NCBI GenBank assembly: GCA_036272935.1
Contig: DATAXP010000024.1
Location: 1-41,633 of the forward strand
Length of the DNA: 41,633 nt
Reading direction: 5' to 3'
Source of the DNA: DATAXP01 sp036272935
Lineage (GTDB): Bacteria; Planctomycetota; Planctomycetia; Pirellulales; PNKZ01
Part shown: one piece after another, positions 9,413-17,564 of the stretch
Position numbering within the stretch: position 1 is the stretch's first letter
Layout of the letters: every line of letters begins with the position of its first letter
The notes under the pieces: model-generated
What the model saw: only the letters and a program-made list of their open reading frames with translations
Told to the model about the DNA's origin: nothing
The model's database searches: none
Position numbers and translations under genes: made by a program

Positions 9413-9442
9413 TTGACACCACGTTAGTAGCGTGGTGAAAAA
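9413..9442 (+). promoter_or_regulatory. Possible promoter with an inverted repeat in the spacer
   Basis: A perfect TTGACA lies at 9413-9418. After a 17-base spacer comes TGAAAA, a poor -10. The spacer is almost entirely an inverted repeat, CACCACG-TTAGTAG-CGTGGTG (9417-9437), suitable for a dimeric regulator. It would drive the secreted protein starting at 9503. The call rests on the -35 and the symmetry only. Confidence 0.35.
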
Positions 9443-9502
9443 TGCGCTTATTCACCCTGTCTAATTGCAATGCGGGCCTCTGCTGTTCCGAGGAGGATTG
9501 CC

Positions 9503-10342
9503 ATGCGTCGTCTGTCCTACTGTAGCCAGTTCTGTTTCGTTGTGGTTCTTGCTGCCGGCGTCAACCTCGCAGGTAGCGCTTGGGGACAGCAACAATCGTC
9601 GGGCAATACTGGGGGCCGCGGCGGGTATCGTGGCAGCCGCGGCCGCACGGGTAGCGATCTCATGCAATTGCTGTCGCTGGAGGACGTACAGAAGGAATTG
9701 AAGCTCACGGCCAAGCAAAAGGAAGGCTTAGCGATGTTCTACCAGCAGGTGCAGGCGCAACGGGAGGCAATGCGCGTGAGCCGCGAAGACATCGAGGACC
9801 TTTCCGACCAGGAGCGCCAGGTGGTCTACGCCCAAATGGCCCAGCAACGCGAAGCGATGAACCAGGCGGTCCGCGAGCAGTTGAAGAAGGGCCTGCAGAA
9901 AACGCAGATGGATCGGCTCGATCAAATCAGCCTGCAAGCGCAGGGCACGTCGGTGCTCGAAGATCCCACCATGGTTTCAAAGCTCAAACTGACCGACGAG
10001 CAAAAGAAAAAGATTGAAGAGTCGCGCCAGGCCAGCCGCGACGCGATGCGGCAGATGTTCCAGGCGATGCGCACGGCTAGCGCCAACGGCGGTCAGCAAC
10101 CATCGCGGGAAGAAATGAGCAAGAAGTTCGAGGAGATGCGGGCCGAGAGCACCGCGCGCGCGATGGCGATCCTGACTCCCGCGCAACAGTCGACGCTCGA
10201 CAAGATGAAAGGCAAGGAGTTCGAGATCGACCGTTCGCAGCTCTATGGCCGCGGCCGCGGCGGACCTGGTAGCCAGCCGAGCTCTGGCTCGCCGGGCGGC
10301 ACCAGTCCTGGCGAACGCCAGCAAGGCGGCAATGGCAACTGA
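9503..10342 (+). CDS. Secreted Spy/CpxP-like LTxxQ protein
   Basis: About 279 residues from the ATG at 9503, preceded by a strong GAGGAGG site. A start at 9470 is less likely. There is a signal peptide (MRRLSYCSQFCFVVVLAAG... with cleavage probably near SAWG-QQ). A Gly/Arg-rich stretch follows, then a long helical, Gln/Glu/Met-rich region with three LTxxQ-type motifs (LTAKQK, LTDEQK, LTPAQQ), and finally a Gly/Ser/Pro-rich tail. LTxxQ proteins such as Spy and CpxP are periplasmic chaperone-like or stress proteins. This one is longer than Spy and is probably a planctomycete-type relative. It is convergent with the STN-domain gene, 8 bases apart. Confidence 0.75.
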   Translation: MRRLSYCSQFCFVVVLAAGVNLAGSAWGQQQSSGNTGGRGGYRGSRGRTGSDLMQLLSLEDVQKELKLTAKQKEGLAMFYQQVQAQREAMRVSREDIEDLSDQERQVVYAQMAQQREAMNQAVREQLKKGLQKTQMDRLDQISLQAQGTSVLEDPTMVSKLKLTDEQKKKIEESRQASRDAMRQMFQAMRTASANGGQQPSREEMSKKFEEMRAESTARAMAILTPAQQSTLDKMKGKEFEIDRSQLYGRGRGGPGSQPSSGSPGGTSPGERQQGGNGN

Positions 10343-10350
10343 AGCGGTCG

Positions 10351-11361
10351 TTACTTGCCGCGCGGATAAACCGACACGCTTTTTGCGTCGACGCGCGCGT
10401 CGAGTCCCAGCGGATTGAGCAACGCCCGGTAGAGTTGCTCGGTCGAAACCCGCTCGACGTGCAGCGACGCACGCTGGCCCAGGTCCACTCTTGCCGCGGC
10501 AATGCGCTCGCGGTCGATGAGAAGTTCCAGGCCCATCTGCCGGGCCAGTGATTCCAGCAGCCGATCGAGCGGCACGTTGTCGACGTTCAACGTGTGAACT
10601 TGGACGAACGGCGATTTGGTTGCCTTCGTGGCCGGCGTGGCTCGAGCGGCCACTTTTGGCGGTTCGCTCGCCGCCGGCAAATCGTGCGGGATCGGCACCA
10701 ACACGAGCTGTTTGCCGCCGTCTTCAATGCGGCACATCAGATCGAACTGCGCGGTGACCAGCACCAGCCGTTCGACCAACGACGTGGGCGGCAGCTCAAC
10801 TCCAGCCCACAAGTCGTGCGGCACGTGATCAAGTCCTTCGACGCGGGCACCAGCCTCGTCGGCCAGGCGCTCGAGCAGTTCTCGCGGCGTCGCCAGGTCA
10901 GCCCATTGCCACGCCCTGGGCACTAGATACACGGAACGCGCCGCTACCGGTAACCGCTGCGCCTCGGCAGTGCGCAGGGCCAGCAAGGCACGAAGCTTCG
11001 CGGTGGTCGCTTCGGGGCCGAAATACGCTATCGGGCCGAGCATGACGAACGCCGCGCCGCGCTCATGGGCGATCTGCCGGCATGCGCCCTCCAGGGGCAC
11101 GTCACGCGCTGAGAAAGTGATCGGTGCGTCGGGGTCGATCCGCCGGTCGACGATCACCGCCAGCCCCTGTTGTTGCCCGAGCCGTGTCACGGCGCGGCGA
11201 AACGGCACCGCGGACCAAGTGATCGTCACCGGCGCGGCCAATCGCTGGGGTGCGTTGCTCGGCGGCTCCGCGGCGAGCAACGAACTGCAAAGGGCGAAAT
11301 GCAAAATGCAGAATGACGACAAGCGGCGCTTCTTGGCGATTCTGCATTCTGCATTCTGCAT
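10351..11361 (-). CDS. Exported protein with two STN-like (secretin/TonB short N-terminal) domains
   Basis: 336 residues. An N-terminal STN-like unit (ITWSAVPFRRAVTRLGQQQG, then ITFSARDVPLEGACRQI, about residues 47-105) is followed by a middle region. A clear STN unit closes the protein (LNVDNVPLDRLLESLARQMG, then ASLHVERVSTEQLYRALLNP). STN domains occur at the N-terminus of secretins and TonB-linked receptors, but here there is no secretin barrel. The signal peptide is unusual: the first 30 or so codons lie inside a GCAGAAT-heptamer hairpin (11296-11371), giving MQNAECRI and then the hydrophobic core SSFCILHFALCSSLLAAE. A TTG start at about residue 14 is an alternative that keeps the hydrophobic core. 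The function is unknown, possibly an envelope scaffold. Confidence 0.75.
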   Translation of the reverse strand: MQNAECRIAKKRRLSSFCILHFALCSSLLAAEPPSNAPQRLAAPVTITWSAVPFRRAVTRLGQQQGLAVIVDRRIDPDAPITFSARDVPLEGACRQIAHERGAAFVMLGPIAYFGPEATTAKLRALLALRTAEAQRLPVAARSVYLVPRAWQWADLATPRELLERLADEAGARVEGLDHVPHDLWAGVELPPTSLVERLVLVTAQFDLMCRIEDGGKQLVLVPIPHDLPAASEPPKVAARATPATKATKSPFVQVHTLNVDNVPLDRLLESLARQMGLELLIDRERIAAARVDLGQRASLHVERVSTEQLYRALLNPLGLDARVDAKSVSVYPRGK

Positions 11362-11371
11362 TCTGCATTTC
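11296..11371. repeat. Heptamer-based inverted repeat (ATTCTGC x4 with complementary arm)
   Basis: The right part has four tandem ATTCTGC units at 11339-11366. The outer arms, GAAATGCAAAATGCAGAAT (11296-11314) and 11353-11371, are complementary at 18 of 19 positions with a loop of 38 bases. It covers the start and signal-peptide codons of the STN gene on the minus strand. Because the unit is 7 bases, each extra unit shifts the reading frame. Confidence 0.85.
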
Positions 11372-11477
11372 CTCGAGCGCGATTCTACCGGTTATTCCGC
11401 CGCCTGAACGTAGCGCGGAGCAAGTTCCAGACACGCGCGTCTGGCGGACGGGGCGGCGCCGATTACGCTAAAGACCT

Positions 11478-12140
11478 ATGCACTCCACTCCGCGGGTCGC
11501 GGCGCTAGAGCGATTCTATCATACCTACCTGGCCGACCAGGACTCGGCGGAATTCATCCGCCGGGTGGCGCTGCGCTATCGCTGCGGAACGCTCGAACGG
11601 CTTGCGAAGATTGGTCCGCGTCTGACTCGGCGCGCAGCCGTGCTGGCGCTCGGCTTTCTCGGCGCTTACGAATCGAACGCGGTGCTGGGCCGGGCCTTGC
11701 AGGACGAGGACCGTGGAGTGCGCACCCTGGCCGAGACGGCGCTGCGCAACGTCTGGTGTCGCGACGGCAGCGCCGAGCAGCAGCGTGTGCTCGAGTCGGT
11801 CATCCGCCTGAACGCAGCGCGTAGCTTTGACGACGCGGTGCATCGGGCGAACACGCTGCTGGCCGAAGCACCGGACCTGGCCGAGGCGTGGAACCAACGG
11901 GCGATCGCCTACTATGGACTGGGCCGGTACGCCGACAGCATTCGCGACTGCCGCCGCACCGTCGAGCTCAACCCGTACCATTTCGGGGCGGTGGCGGGCA
12001 TGGGCCAGTGCTTCTTGTATCAAGGCAATCTGCTTTACGCGCTGGAGAGCTTTCGTCGGGCGCTGGAGTTGAACCCGAATCTCGAGGCAATCCGCGCCAA
12101 CGTGGCCATGCTCGAGCGCCGGCTGAAGAAGCAGGGCTAG
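11478..12140 (+). CDS. HEAT-like plus TPR repeat protein
   Basis: 220 residues, cytoplasmic, no signal peptide. Residues about 45-95 (RRAAVLALGFLGAYESNAVLG, then EDRGVRTLAETALRNVW) look like HEAT/PBS-lyase repeats. Residues about 110-215 form TPR units (EAWNQRAIAYYGLGRYADSI, then NLLYALESFRRALELNPN). Such proteins are scaffolds for protein contacts and no enzymatic residues are evident. No good Shine-Dalgarno is seen before the ATG. It is divergent from the STN gene, with the heptamer hairpin between them. Confidence 0.8.
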   Translation: MHSTPRVAALERFYHTYLADQDSAEFIRRVALRYRCGTLERLAKIGPRLTRRAAVLALGFLGAYESNAVLGRALQDEDRGVRTLAETALRNVWCRDGSAEQQRVLESVIRLNAARSFDDAVHRANTLLAEAPDLAEAWNQRAIAYYGLGRYADSIRDCRRTVELNPYHFGAVAGMGQCFLYQGNLLYALESFRRALELNPNLEAIRANVAMLERRLKKQG

Positions 12141-12283
12141 CCGGCAAGTGCCACACCGTACACGCGGTGGACAATCGCGTTTTTTCGCTCGGTTGTGGCA
12201 ATCGGGATACCGTTTGCTACGATAAGGGGACTCATCCTGCGCGGCGTAATCGCCGTGCCACCTGCGCTCTGAAGGATCGCCGC

Positions 12284-13378
12284 ATGCTCGCCCGTCACCC
12301 AGTTCGCCGCGGTATGACGCTTGTTGAGTTGCTGGTCGTAATCTCGATCATGGGCATTCTGATGGCCCTGCTGGCCGGTGGGGCACGCAAGGCAATGGTT
12401 AGCGCCAACCAGCGGGCGACGCTTGCCGAGATCGCCAGATTGTCGTCGGCCATCGAAACGCTCAAGGGAAAGAGTGGAAAGTATCCGCCGTGCATGGGGG
12501 CGATCACCGCCGGTGCGGTTGCCGGCAGTAGTTTTCTCGATCGCGGCGGCTTGTTCGATGCGTACATGCGGTCCTCCTATCCGCGATTCGCACCAGCCGG
12601 TGGGCCTTATAGCTATATGAAGGGTCAACTCGGGGGCATTGGGTACGCATACAACTACATGACAGCGACCGGCCAGGTCCAACCGCTGAACATCCAGTAC
12701 ATCGACCAGGGCGAGGCGTTGGTCTTCTGGCTCGGCGGGTTTCCAACGCCTATCGACATGTCGAGCGGTAGCACCATAGGCTCGCGAAAGTTGTACGGCT
12801 TTAACTCCGATCCGACCGATCCATTCCGGCTGGATACCGTATTAATCACGACCACCACTTCGGTGCAACGCACGGTGCCGTCGTTCGATTTCGACGAGTC
12901 GCGACTGACCGATACGGATTACGACGGCTGGCTGGAGTACTCGCCGCCGGGCGTTCCGTTGGGCTCGCAGATGCCCCCTTATGTGTATTTTGACGCGGCG
13001 GTCTACTCGACGTTCATTCCTAGCGGCACAGCGACGCGGCCATTCAACTCCTTTCCCACGACGAATACACAGAACGCGCCCTATCAACAAGGAGTAAGTT
13101 ACCAGCAGAACCAGGGGTGGGGCCTGGCCTTGCCTTACGCGGCTTCTGAGGTAGGTGCCACGCCGTTCGCCTGGGTGAATCCCAAGACGTTCCAAATCAT
13201 TGCCGCCGGCACCGGCGGCGTGTATGGCGAGAACTCTTCGCGGATCACTGTGTTTCCCTCTGGAAACGAGTATTACGGCAGCAGCTACGGTCAGGTCGAG
13301 AGCATGGATCCGGAAGAGCAGGACAACCTGACCAACTTCGCCGATTCCGCGCTGGGCGACGCCTTGACCGGCTCTTAA
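12284..13378 (+). CDS. Type IV pilin/type II secretion prepilin-like protein
   Basis: 364 residues from the ATG at 12284. The frame extends upstream without homology. The type III prepilin signal is textbook: a short basic leader, RRG cleaved before M, then TLVELLVVISIMGILMALL with Glu at +5. It should be cut and N-methylated by a prepilin peptidase. The remainder is a large extracytoplasmic domain rich in Gly, Tyr, Ser and Pro, far longer than a GspG core, as is common for planctomycete pseudopilins. No other pilus or secretion gene is nearby. A weak promoter, TTGTGG (12193) with TACGAT (12218) at 19-base spacing, precedes it. The last bases overlap the convergent CYTH gene (TTAA at 13375-13378). 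Confidence 0.85.
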   Translation: MLARHPVRRGMTLVELLVVISIMGILMALLAGGARKAMVSANQRATLAEIARLSSAIETLKGKSGKYPPCMGAITAGAVAGSSFLDRGGLFDAYMRSSYPRFAPAGGPYSYMKGQLGGIGYAYNYMTATGQVQPLNIQYIDQGEALVFWLGGFPTPIDMSSGSTIGSRKLYGFNSDPTDPFRLDTVLITTTTSVQRTVPSFDFDESRLTDTDYDGWLEYSPPGVPLGSQMPPYVYFDAAVYSTFIPSGTATRPFNSFPTTNTQNAPYQQGVSYQQNQGWGLALPYAASEVGATPFAWVNPKTFQIIAAGTGGVYGENSSRITVFPSGNEYYGSSYGQVESMDPEEQDNLTNFADSALGDALTGS

Positions 13379-13938
13379 ACCATGCCGTGTGCGGCCAGCA
13401 GCAGTTCCAGGTAGCTGCGGCGCTCGCTGTGTGCCAGCGCCGATGCTTCGGCCAGGCTCATTAAGCACCGCCGGGCCGCATCGAGGCTGCGGTCATCGTC
13501 GGCCGAGGTTTCCAGTTCGACGAACCTGCCAAGGCCTTCGACCTCGTCGAACGCCGCTTCGACGCGGTGTCCCTGCCAATCGAACGTCGCCCTGCGGCGG
13601 TGCTTGCTGACCGTGGCGGCCGCGCGAAACCCCAACGCTTCGAGCAGCTCGGCCATCTGATTGGCTCCATGCTCGCCGGCTGGCAGCGATAGCTCGATTT
13701 CGCGGCGTGTCTTGGTCGCAGCGTCGACTTTAGGCCCTTTGTACGTGAGCCGGTTCTCGTCGCCGATATGGCGAATCCGCAGCGCTTCGTCGGTGCGGGC
13801 AAAATCGCGCGCCGGATGCGCGTAATAAGTGTCAACCTGCAACTGGGGCGCGCCGATCTGTGGCGGCTTACCGTCGAACAACTGCTCGAGCGAGGGAAAC
13901 TCGCTCACCGGAAACTTGATCTCGACCTCGTAGCTCAT
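13375..13938 (-). CDS. CYTH-domain protein (class IV adenylate cyclase/thiamine-triphosphatase type)
   Basis: 187 residues spanning one CYTH tunnel fold. The signature ExExK is at YEVEIKF (Glu4, Glu6, Lys8). Further conserved elements are DTYYAHP, ALRIRHI (Arg), LTYKGPK (Lys), REIELSL, KHRRRATF (basic triphosphate site) and FDEVEGLGRFVELET. Family members bind triphosphates with two metal ions and act as CyaB-type adenylate cyclases, thiamine triphosphatases or inorganic triphosphatases; sequence alone does not choose. Its ATG overlaps the stop of the CorC-like gene (ATGA at 13935-13938), so translation is probably coupled. Confidence 0.85.
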   Translation of the reverse strand: MSYEVEIKFPVSEFPSLEQLFDGKPPQIGAPQLQVDTYYAHPARDFARTDEALRIRHIGDENRLTYKGPKVDAATKTRREIELSLPAGEHGANQMAELLEALGFRAAATVSKHRRRATFDWQGHRVEAAFDEVEGLGRFVELETSADDDRSLDAARRCLMSLAEASALAHSERRSYLELLLAAHGMV

Positions 13939-15338
13939 GGTGCCTGGGTCGAGTGTTGCGAGGGAGCTACGCCGGATTGAGTCGGATGGATGTGCCGCGA
14001 TTCGCCGCTCGCCGGCGACTGCAATTCATCGCGCGCCACCTGGGCTTCGAGCACTTTCTGCCGGCGCACCTTGCGGACCAGCACCCGCAGACCCGAGGCT
14101 TTGACGATGTCGCCGCCCCGCGCCGGGCGGTCGAGATGGTAGCGCACCCAATCGTCGAGCGTGCGGCAGTCGGCCGGCAGCGATTGCCGATCGAGAAACA
14201 GGGCGGTTTCCTGCTCGAGCCGGTCCAACGACACACCGCCCCCCATCACCCAGCCGGCGCCGCTCTCGATCACATGGGCGGGCACGCGGTCGTACTCGTC
14301 CTGAATATCGCCGATCAGCTCTTCGAGGATATCTTCGAGCGTCACCATGCCGACCACGCGCTGATCGTGATCGCGCACCAAAGCGATGTGCACGTGTCCG
14401 CGTGTCATACGCTGCAGCGCCTGGGCAATCGTCACATCGGCTGACACGCTCGGGATGGCCCGCATGATGCCGCGCAGCGATGGCTGGTTGGGGCTAAGCC
14501 GCAGCTCGGAAATGATGTCCTTGAAGTTCGCGTAGCCGCAGATCGTTTGCGGATTGCCCGGCTCGGCGCAAACCGGGAAGCGCGTGTGCATTTCACTGTG
14601 GGCGACCACCAGGCTTTCAGCCATGGTGTGGGCCAGGTCGAGTGTGATCACTTCGCTGATCGGGATCATGATCTCGCCGATCCGCCGCGAAGAGAGCCGG
14701 GCCGCGCCGAGGATGATCTGCTCTTCCTGGCCACCGATCAGCCGCGAGGTACGGGCCAAGGCAACCACCGCTCGCAATTCGTCGATTTCCGCAACCTCGG
14801 TACGGTGCCCTTCGACGCGCGGCTGCCAGCGCCGGGCGGCAAAATCGAGAATTGCCGTTGACGACGTTTCCAGCGCCCAGACGATCGGGTACGCCACGAG
14901 CGACATCACGCGCATCGCCGGCGATAGCCGCAGCGACACCCATTCCTTGTTCTTGAGCGCGAAAACCTTCGGAATTAGTTCGCCGACGACGATCGTCACG
15001 GTGCTCAACGGCACGACCACCAGCACCAGGCTCAGGAAGTCGGCCCAGCGCGTCGACATGCCCAGGCGTTCGAGATAGGGCGACAAGTGCCCTTCGGCAT
15101 TCGCGCCACCCGTGGCTGCCGCAATCGCCGCCACGAGCGTGATCCCTAACTGGATCACCGCCAGGCTGGCTTCCATGTTCTGCTTCATCAGTAGCGCGGT
15201 GCGGGCTCCGCGGCGATGCTCATCGGCGAGCGTCTTGAGCCGGGCCAGCGAGACGCTTGCCAGCGCGATCTCATAGGCCGCAAACAGCGCGTTGAGCGAG
15301 ATCATGCAAAGGATGATGGCTATCGAGGTTAGCGACAT
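13935..15338 (-). CDS. CNNM/CorC-type transporter (DUF21, CBS pair, CorC_HlyC domain)
   Basis: About 467 residues from the ATG at 15338, which has GAGG 6 bases upstream and begins MSLTSIAIILCMISLNALF. An in-frame start at 15401 would add a non-hydrophobic leader. Residues 1-190 form the DUF21 membrane domain with several helices (ASLAVIQLGITLVAAIAA, then VLVVVPLSTVTIVVGELIPK). Two CBS motifs follow (IGEIMIPISEVITLD, then VVGMVTLEDILEELIGDIQD). The last 90 residues match the CorC_HlyC domain (GAGWVMGGGVSLDRLEQE, then ADCRTLDDWVRYHL). The family transports or senses Mg2+/Co2+ and its CBS domains bind adenine nucleotides. It is coupled to the CYTH gene downstream. Confidence 0.9.
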   Translation of the reverse strand: MSLTSIAIILCMISLNALFAAYEIALASVSLARLKTLADEHRRGARTALLMKQNMEASLAVIQLGITLVAAIAAATGGANAEGHLSPYLERLGMSTRWADFLSLVLVVVPLSTVTIVVGELIPKVFALKNKEWVSLRLSPAMRVMSLVAYPIVWALETSSTAILDFAARRWQPRVEGHRTEVAEIDELRAVVALARTSRLIGGQEEQIILGAARLSSRRIGEIMIPISEVITLDLAHTMAESLVVAHSEMHTRFPVCAEPGNPQTICGYANFKDIISELRLSPNQPSLRGIMRAIPSVSADVTIAQALQRMTRGHVHIALVRDHDQRVVGMVTLEDILEELIGDIQDEYDRVPAHVIESGAGWVMGGGVSLDRLEQETALFLDRQSLPADCRTLDDWVRYHLDRPARGGDIVKASGLRVLVRKVRRQKVLEAQVARDELQSPASGESRHIHPTQSGVAPSQHSTQAP

Positions 15339-15592
15339 GGGCACCTCGCGGTCGCCGCGCGCTGTGGCGACCCAGCATCGCAACCCTTCGCCCCTTGCCA
15401 CCGGCCGTCATCGGCGCGACCGACCACGCGACATCCTCCGTCTGCCACAATGCCTCCCACCGTCGGCGGCTATTGTAGCCCATCGCCAGGGCAAAGTGTT
15501 GACTTCGCCGAGGGCTCCGCGGAAGCCTGGCCAAAACCATGTCGTAAGATAAAGATGGCTTATGAGTTGAATCGTTTTCTTGGAGCGACGAC

Positions 15593-16162
15593 ATGGCCGG
15601 CGAAACGCGACCGACCTTTCCAAAGTGGAAACTGTGGTTCTGGCTGGCGATGGCCGTAATCGTGCTGGTGGCGGTCTATTTCTGGCGAGAGGAACCACAG
15701 CCGCTGGCGACGCTCGAGCTGGAACCGCTCACCGGCGGCGGAGCGGCCGTCACCACGCCCGACCTCAAGGGGCATGTCACCTTGGTCAACATCTGGGGCA
15801 CCTGGTGTCCGCCGTGCCGCGAGGAATTTCCGCATATCGTCGAGTTGTACCGGCATTACCGCGACCGGCCCCGGTTCTCGCTGCTGGCTGTCTCAACCAG
15901 CGGCGGGGACGATGACGACGTCGACGCTCTGCGCGCCGCGACACTCGAATTCCTCGACCAGCAAAAGGCCTCCGACCTGCCCACCTATGTCGACCCGGGT
16001 AAAAAAACTCGCGAGGCGATCGGAGCCATCGTCGGCATGGTCGTCTATCCGACGACCGTGCTCGTCGATGCCCAGGGGCGGGTGCGCGGCCACTGGATCG
16101 GCTACCGCACGGGAACCGAGCGGGAAATGTCGCTGCTCATCGACCATCTGCTGGCGGAGTAG
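15593..16162 (+). CDS. Membrane-anchored thioredoxin-like protein (TlpA/ResA type)
   Basis: 189 residues. A single N-terminal helix (KLWFWLAMAVIVLVAVYFW, residues 12-31) anchors a thioredoxin domain outside the cytoplasmic membrane. The redox motif W-C-P-P-C is at residues 71-75 with cysteines 72 and 75, and the cis-proline is in VYPTTVLVD. This fits TlpA/ResA-type disulfide reductases that keep cytochrome c or other exported cysteines reduced. GGAG lies 8 bases before the start. No cytochrome maturation gene is adjacent. It converges with the RND adaptor gene. Confidence 0.9.
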   Translation: MAGETRPTFPKWKLWFWLAMAVIVLVAVYFWREEPQPLATLELEPLTGGGAAVTTPDLKGHVTLVNIWGTWCPPCREEFPHIVELYRHYRDRPRFSLLAVSTSGGDDDDVDALRAATLEFLDQQKASDLPTYVDPGKKTREAIGAIVGMVVYPTTVLVDAQGRVRGHWIGYRTGTEREMSLLIDHLLAE

Positions 16163-16173
16163 ATATTCGCGGC

Positions 16174-16194
16174 TCTCAACACTTGCCGTTGAGA
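16174..16194. terminator. Possible hairpin between convergent genes
   Basis: TCTCAAC, a 7-base loop, GTTGAGA, in the 49-base gap between the convergent thioredoxin and adaptor genes. There is no T-tract on either side, so a terminator role is only suggested by position. Confidence 0.3.
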
Positions 16195-16211
16195 CCAGGC
16201 GGCTGAGTTGC

Positions 16212-17561
16212 TTAACGTATCTCGGCCGCTACGGCATTCACGATTTGCCCTTCCTTGAGTCCGTCGATTGACGACAGGACGACTGCTCGTCCAGGCTCCA
16301 GGCCGGATACCTCGACGTCGTTTTCGACGCGCAGGCCTAATTTGATTTTTTGGCGAGCGAGTTGGCTGGCATCGTCGACCGTCCAGCAGTAATGGTCCGC
16401 GCCGTCCCGGGCAACCGCCGCGGCAGGCAGGGTGGTGGCATCGGGCCGCTCCTCGAGCACAATGGTTGCGGCAGCGAACATTCCAGGCCGCAACGCGCCG
16501 TTTTCGTTCGGCAGGTCGATCTCGGCGCGCAGCGAGCGGTTGACCGGATCGAGCGACCACGTCGTGCGTACCACTCGGCTTTGGAACGTGCGATTGGGGA
16601 GTGCCTGCACATGGATTGTGGCCATATCGCCAACATCGACGTAATCGGCCAACAGTTCGGGTACTTCGACGAACACGCGCATCGTGTCGCTTCGGCAAAC
16701 GACGAATAGGGCCGATGTTGTGGCCGGATCATCGGGGCCGACGTAATGTCCCGTCGCGATGCGCCGCTGGACAACCACGCCGGCGTAGGGGCTCTTGACC
16801 GAGGCGTAGGCCAACATCGTGTCGACGCGTGCCAGCGCCGCTCGGGCTACGCGCAGCCGGGCGTCGGTCACGGCAACCGCGGTTTCCGCCCTTTGCACTT
16901 CGATGGTTGCTTCGTGCAATGCCGCTCGGGCCGACTCCACCGTCGCCAGCGACTCACCGTTGGCACCTTCGGCGGCCCGTAGCTCGTTGAGTGTTTCGTC
17001 GACGAGCAGCGCGTCGACAGCGTCGGTGGCGGCCAACTTTTTGATGCGGTCGTATTTGGACGTCCAACGTTCGAAGCTTCCCTTGGCGCGAACCACTCCC
17101 GCCTCGGCCAAGGCGACCCGTGTTTGAGCGGTCTGGGCGGCTGCCTTCGCGCCGATCACTGCAACGTTTGCCTGCTTGAGTTCGGCATCGGCCTGAACCA
17201 CCAAAGCTTGTTTCTGGTCGCGGTCGTCGCGCAGCTCGGGCACGGCGATCTTCGCCAGGATTTGGTCTTTACTCACACGGTCGCCGATATCGACGAGCAC
17301 CTGTTCGACGTATCCCGGCACGCGCGCGACGACAGGCGTTTCCTCCATCGCCTCGATCCGTGCGGGTTGCGAGGTGACCAAGCGCAATGTTCTCTTCGTC
17401 GGCAGCCCCGCGACGACACGAGGAGCACTTTCGGGAACTTGCGGCTGGTCCTGCGACGGAGCGGCAGGAGCGTGTCGCCCGCAACCAACGAAGCCGGTCA
17501 AGGCTGCCAATGCCAACAGCAAATAGGTGAGCCGCAGCGTTGGCGTGCAAATCTCCGGCAT
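16212..17561 (-). CDS. RND efflux periplasmic adaptor (membrane fusion protein)
   Basis: 449 residues. The N-terminus is hydrophobic and ends at GFVGC, a plausible lipobox, so it may be an inner-membrane lipoprotein. It has a biotinyl-lipoyl half-domain (RVPGYVEQVLVDIGDRV), a long helical hairpin (about residues 110-245), and the returning lipoyl half (YASVKSPYAGVVVQRRI). Beta-barrel and membrane-proximal domains follow. HlyD/AcrA-family adaptors bridge an RND pump to an outer-membrane channel. It starts 3 bases after the permease stop, so the two form one unit. No TolC-like outer-membrane factor is encoded in the window, and the substrate is unknown. Confidence 0.9.
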   Translation of the reverse strand: MPEICTPTLRLTYLLLALAALTGFVGCGRHAPAAPSQDQPQVPESAPRVVAGLPTKRTLRLVTSQPARIEAMEETPVVARVPGYVEQVLVDIGDRVSKDQILAKIAVPELRDDRDQKQALVVQADAELKQANVAVIGAKAAAQTAQTRVALAEAGVVRAKGSFERWTSKYDRIKKLAATDAVDALLVDETLNELRAAEGANGESLATVESARAALHEATIEVQRAETAVAVTDARLRVARAALARVDTMLAYASVKSPYAGVVVQRRIATGHYVGPDDPATTSALFVVCRSDTMRVFVEVPELLADYVDVGDMATIHVQALPNRTFQSRVVRTTWSLDPVNRSLRAEIDLPNENGALRPGMFAAATIVLEERPDATTLPAAAVARDGADHYCWTVDDASQLARQKIKLGLRVENDVEVSGLEPGRAVVLSSIDGLKEGQIVNAVAAEIR

Positions 17562-17564
17562 CTA

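Noticed and set aside
11888..12283. Extension of the prepilin ORF upstream of 12284
   Set aside because: This frame overlaps the TPR gene; the prepilin leader MLARHPVRRG at 12284 is a complete prepilin signal.
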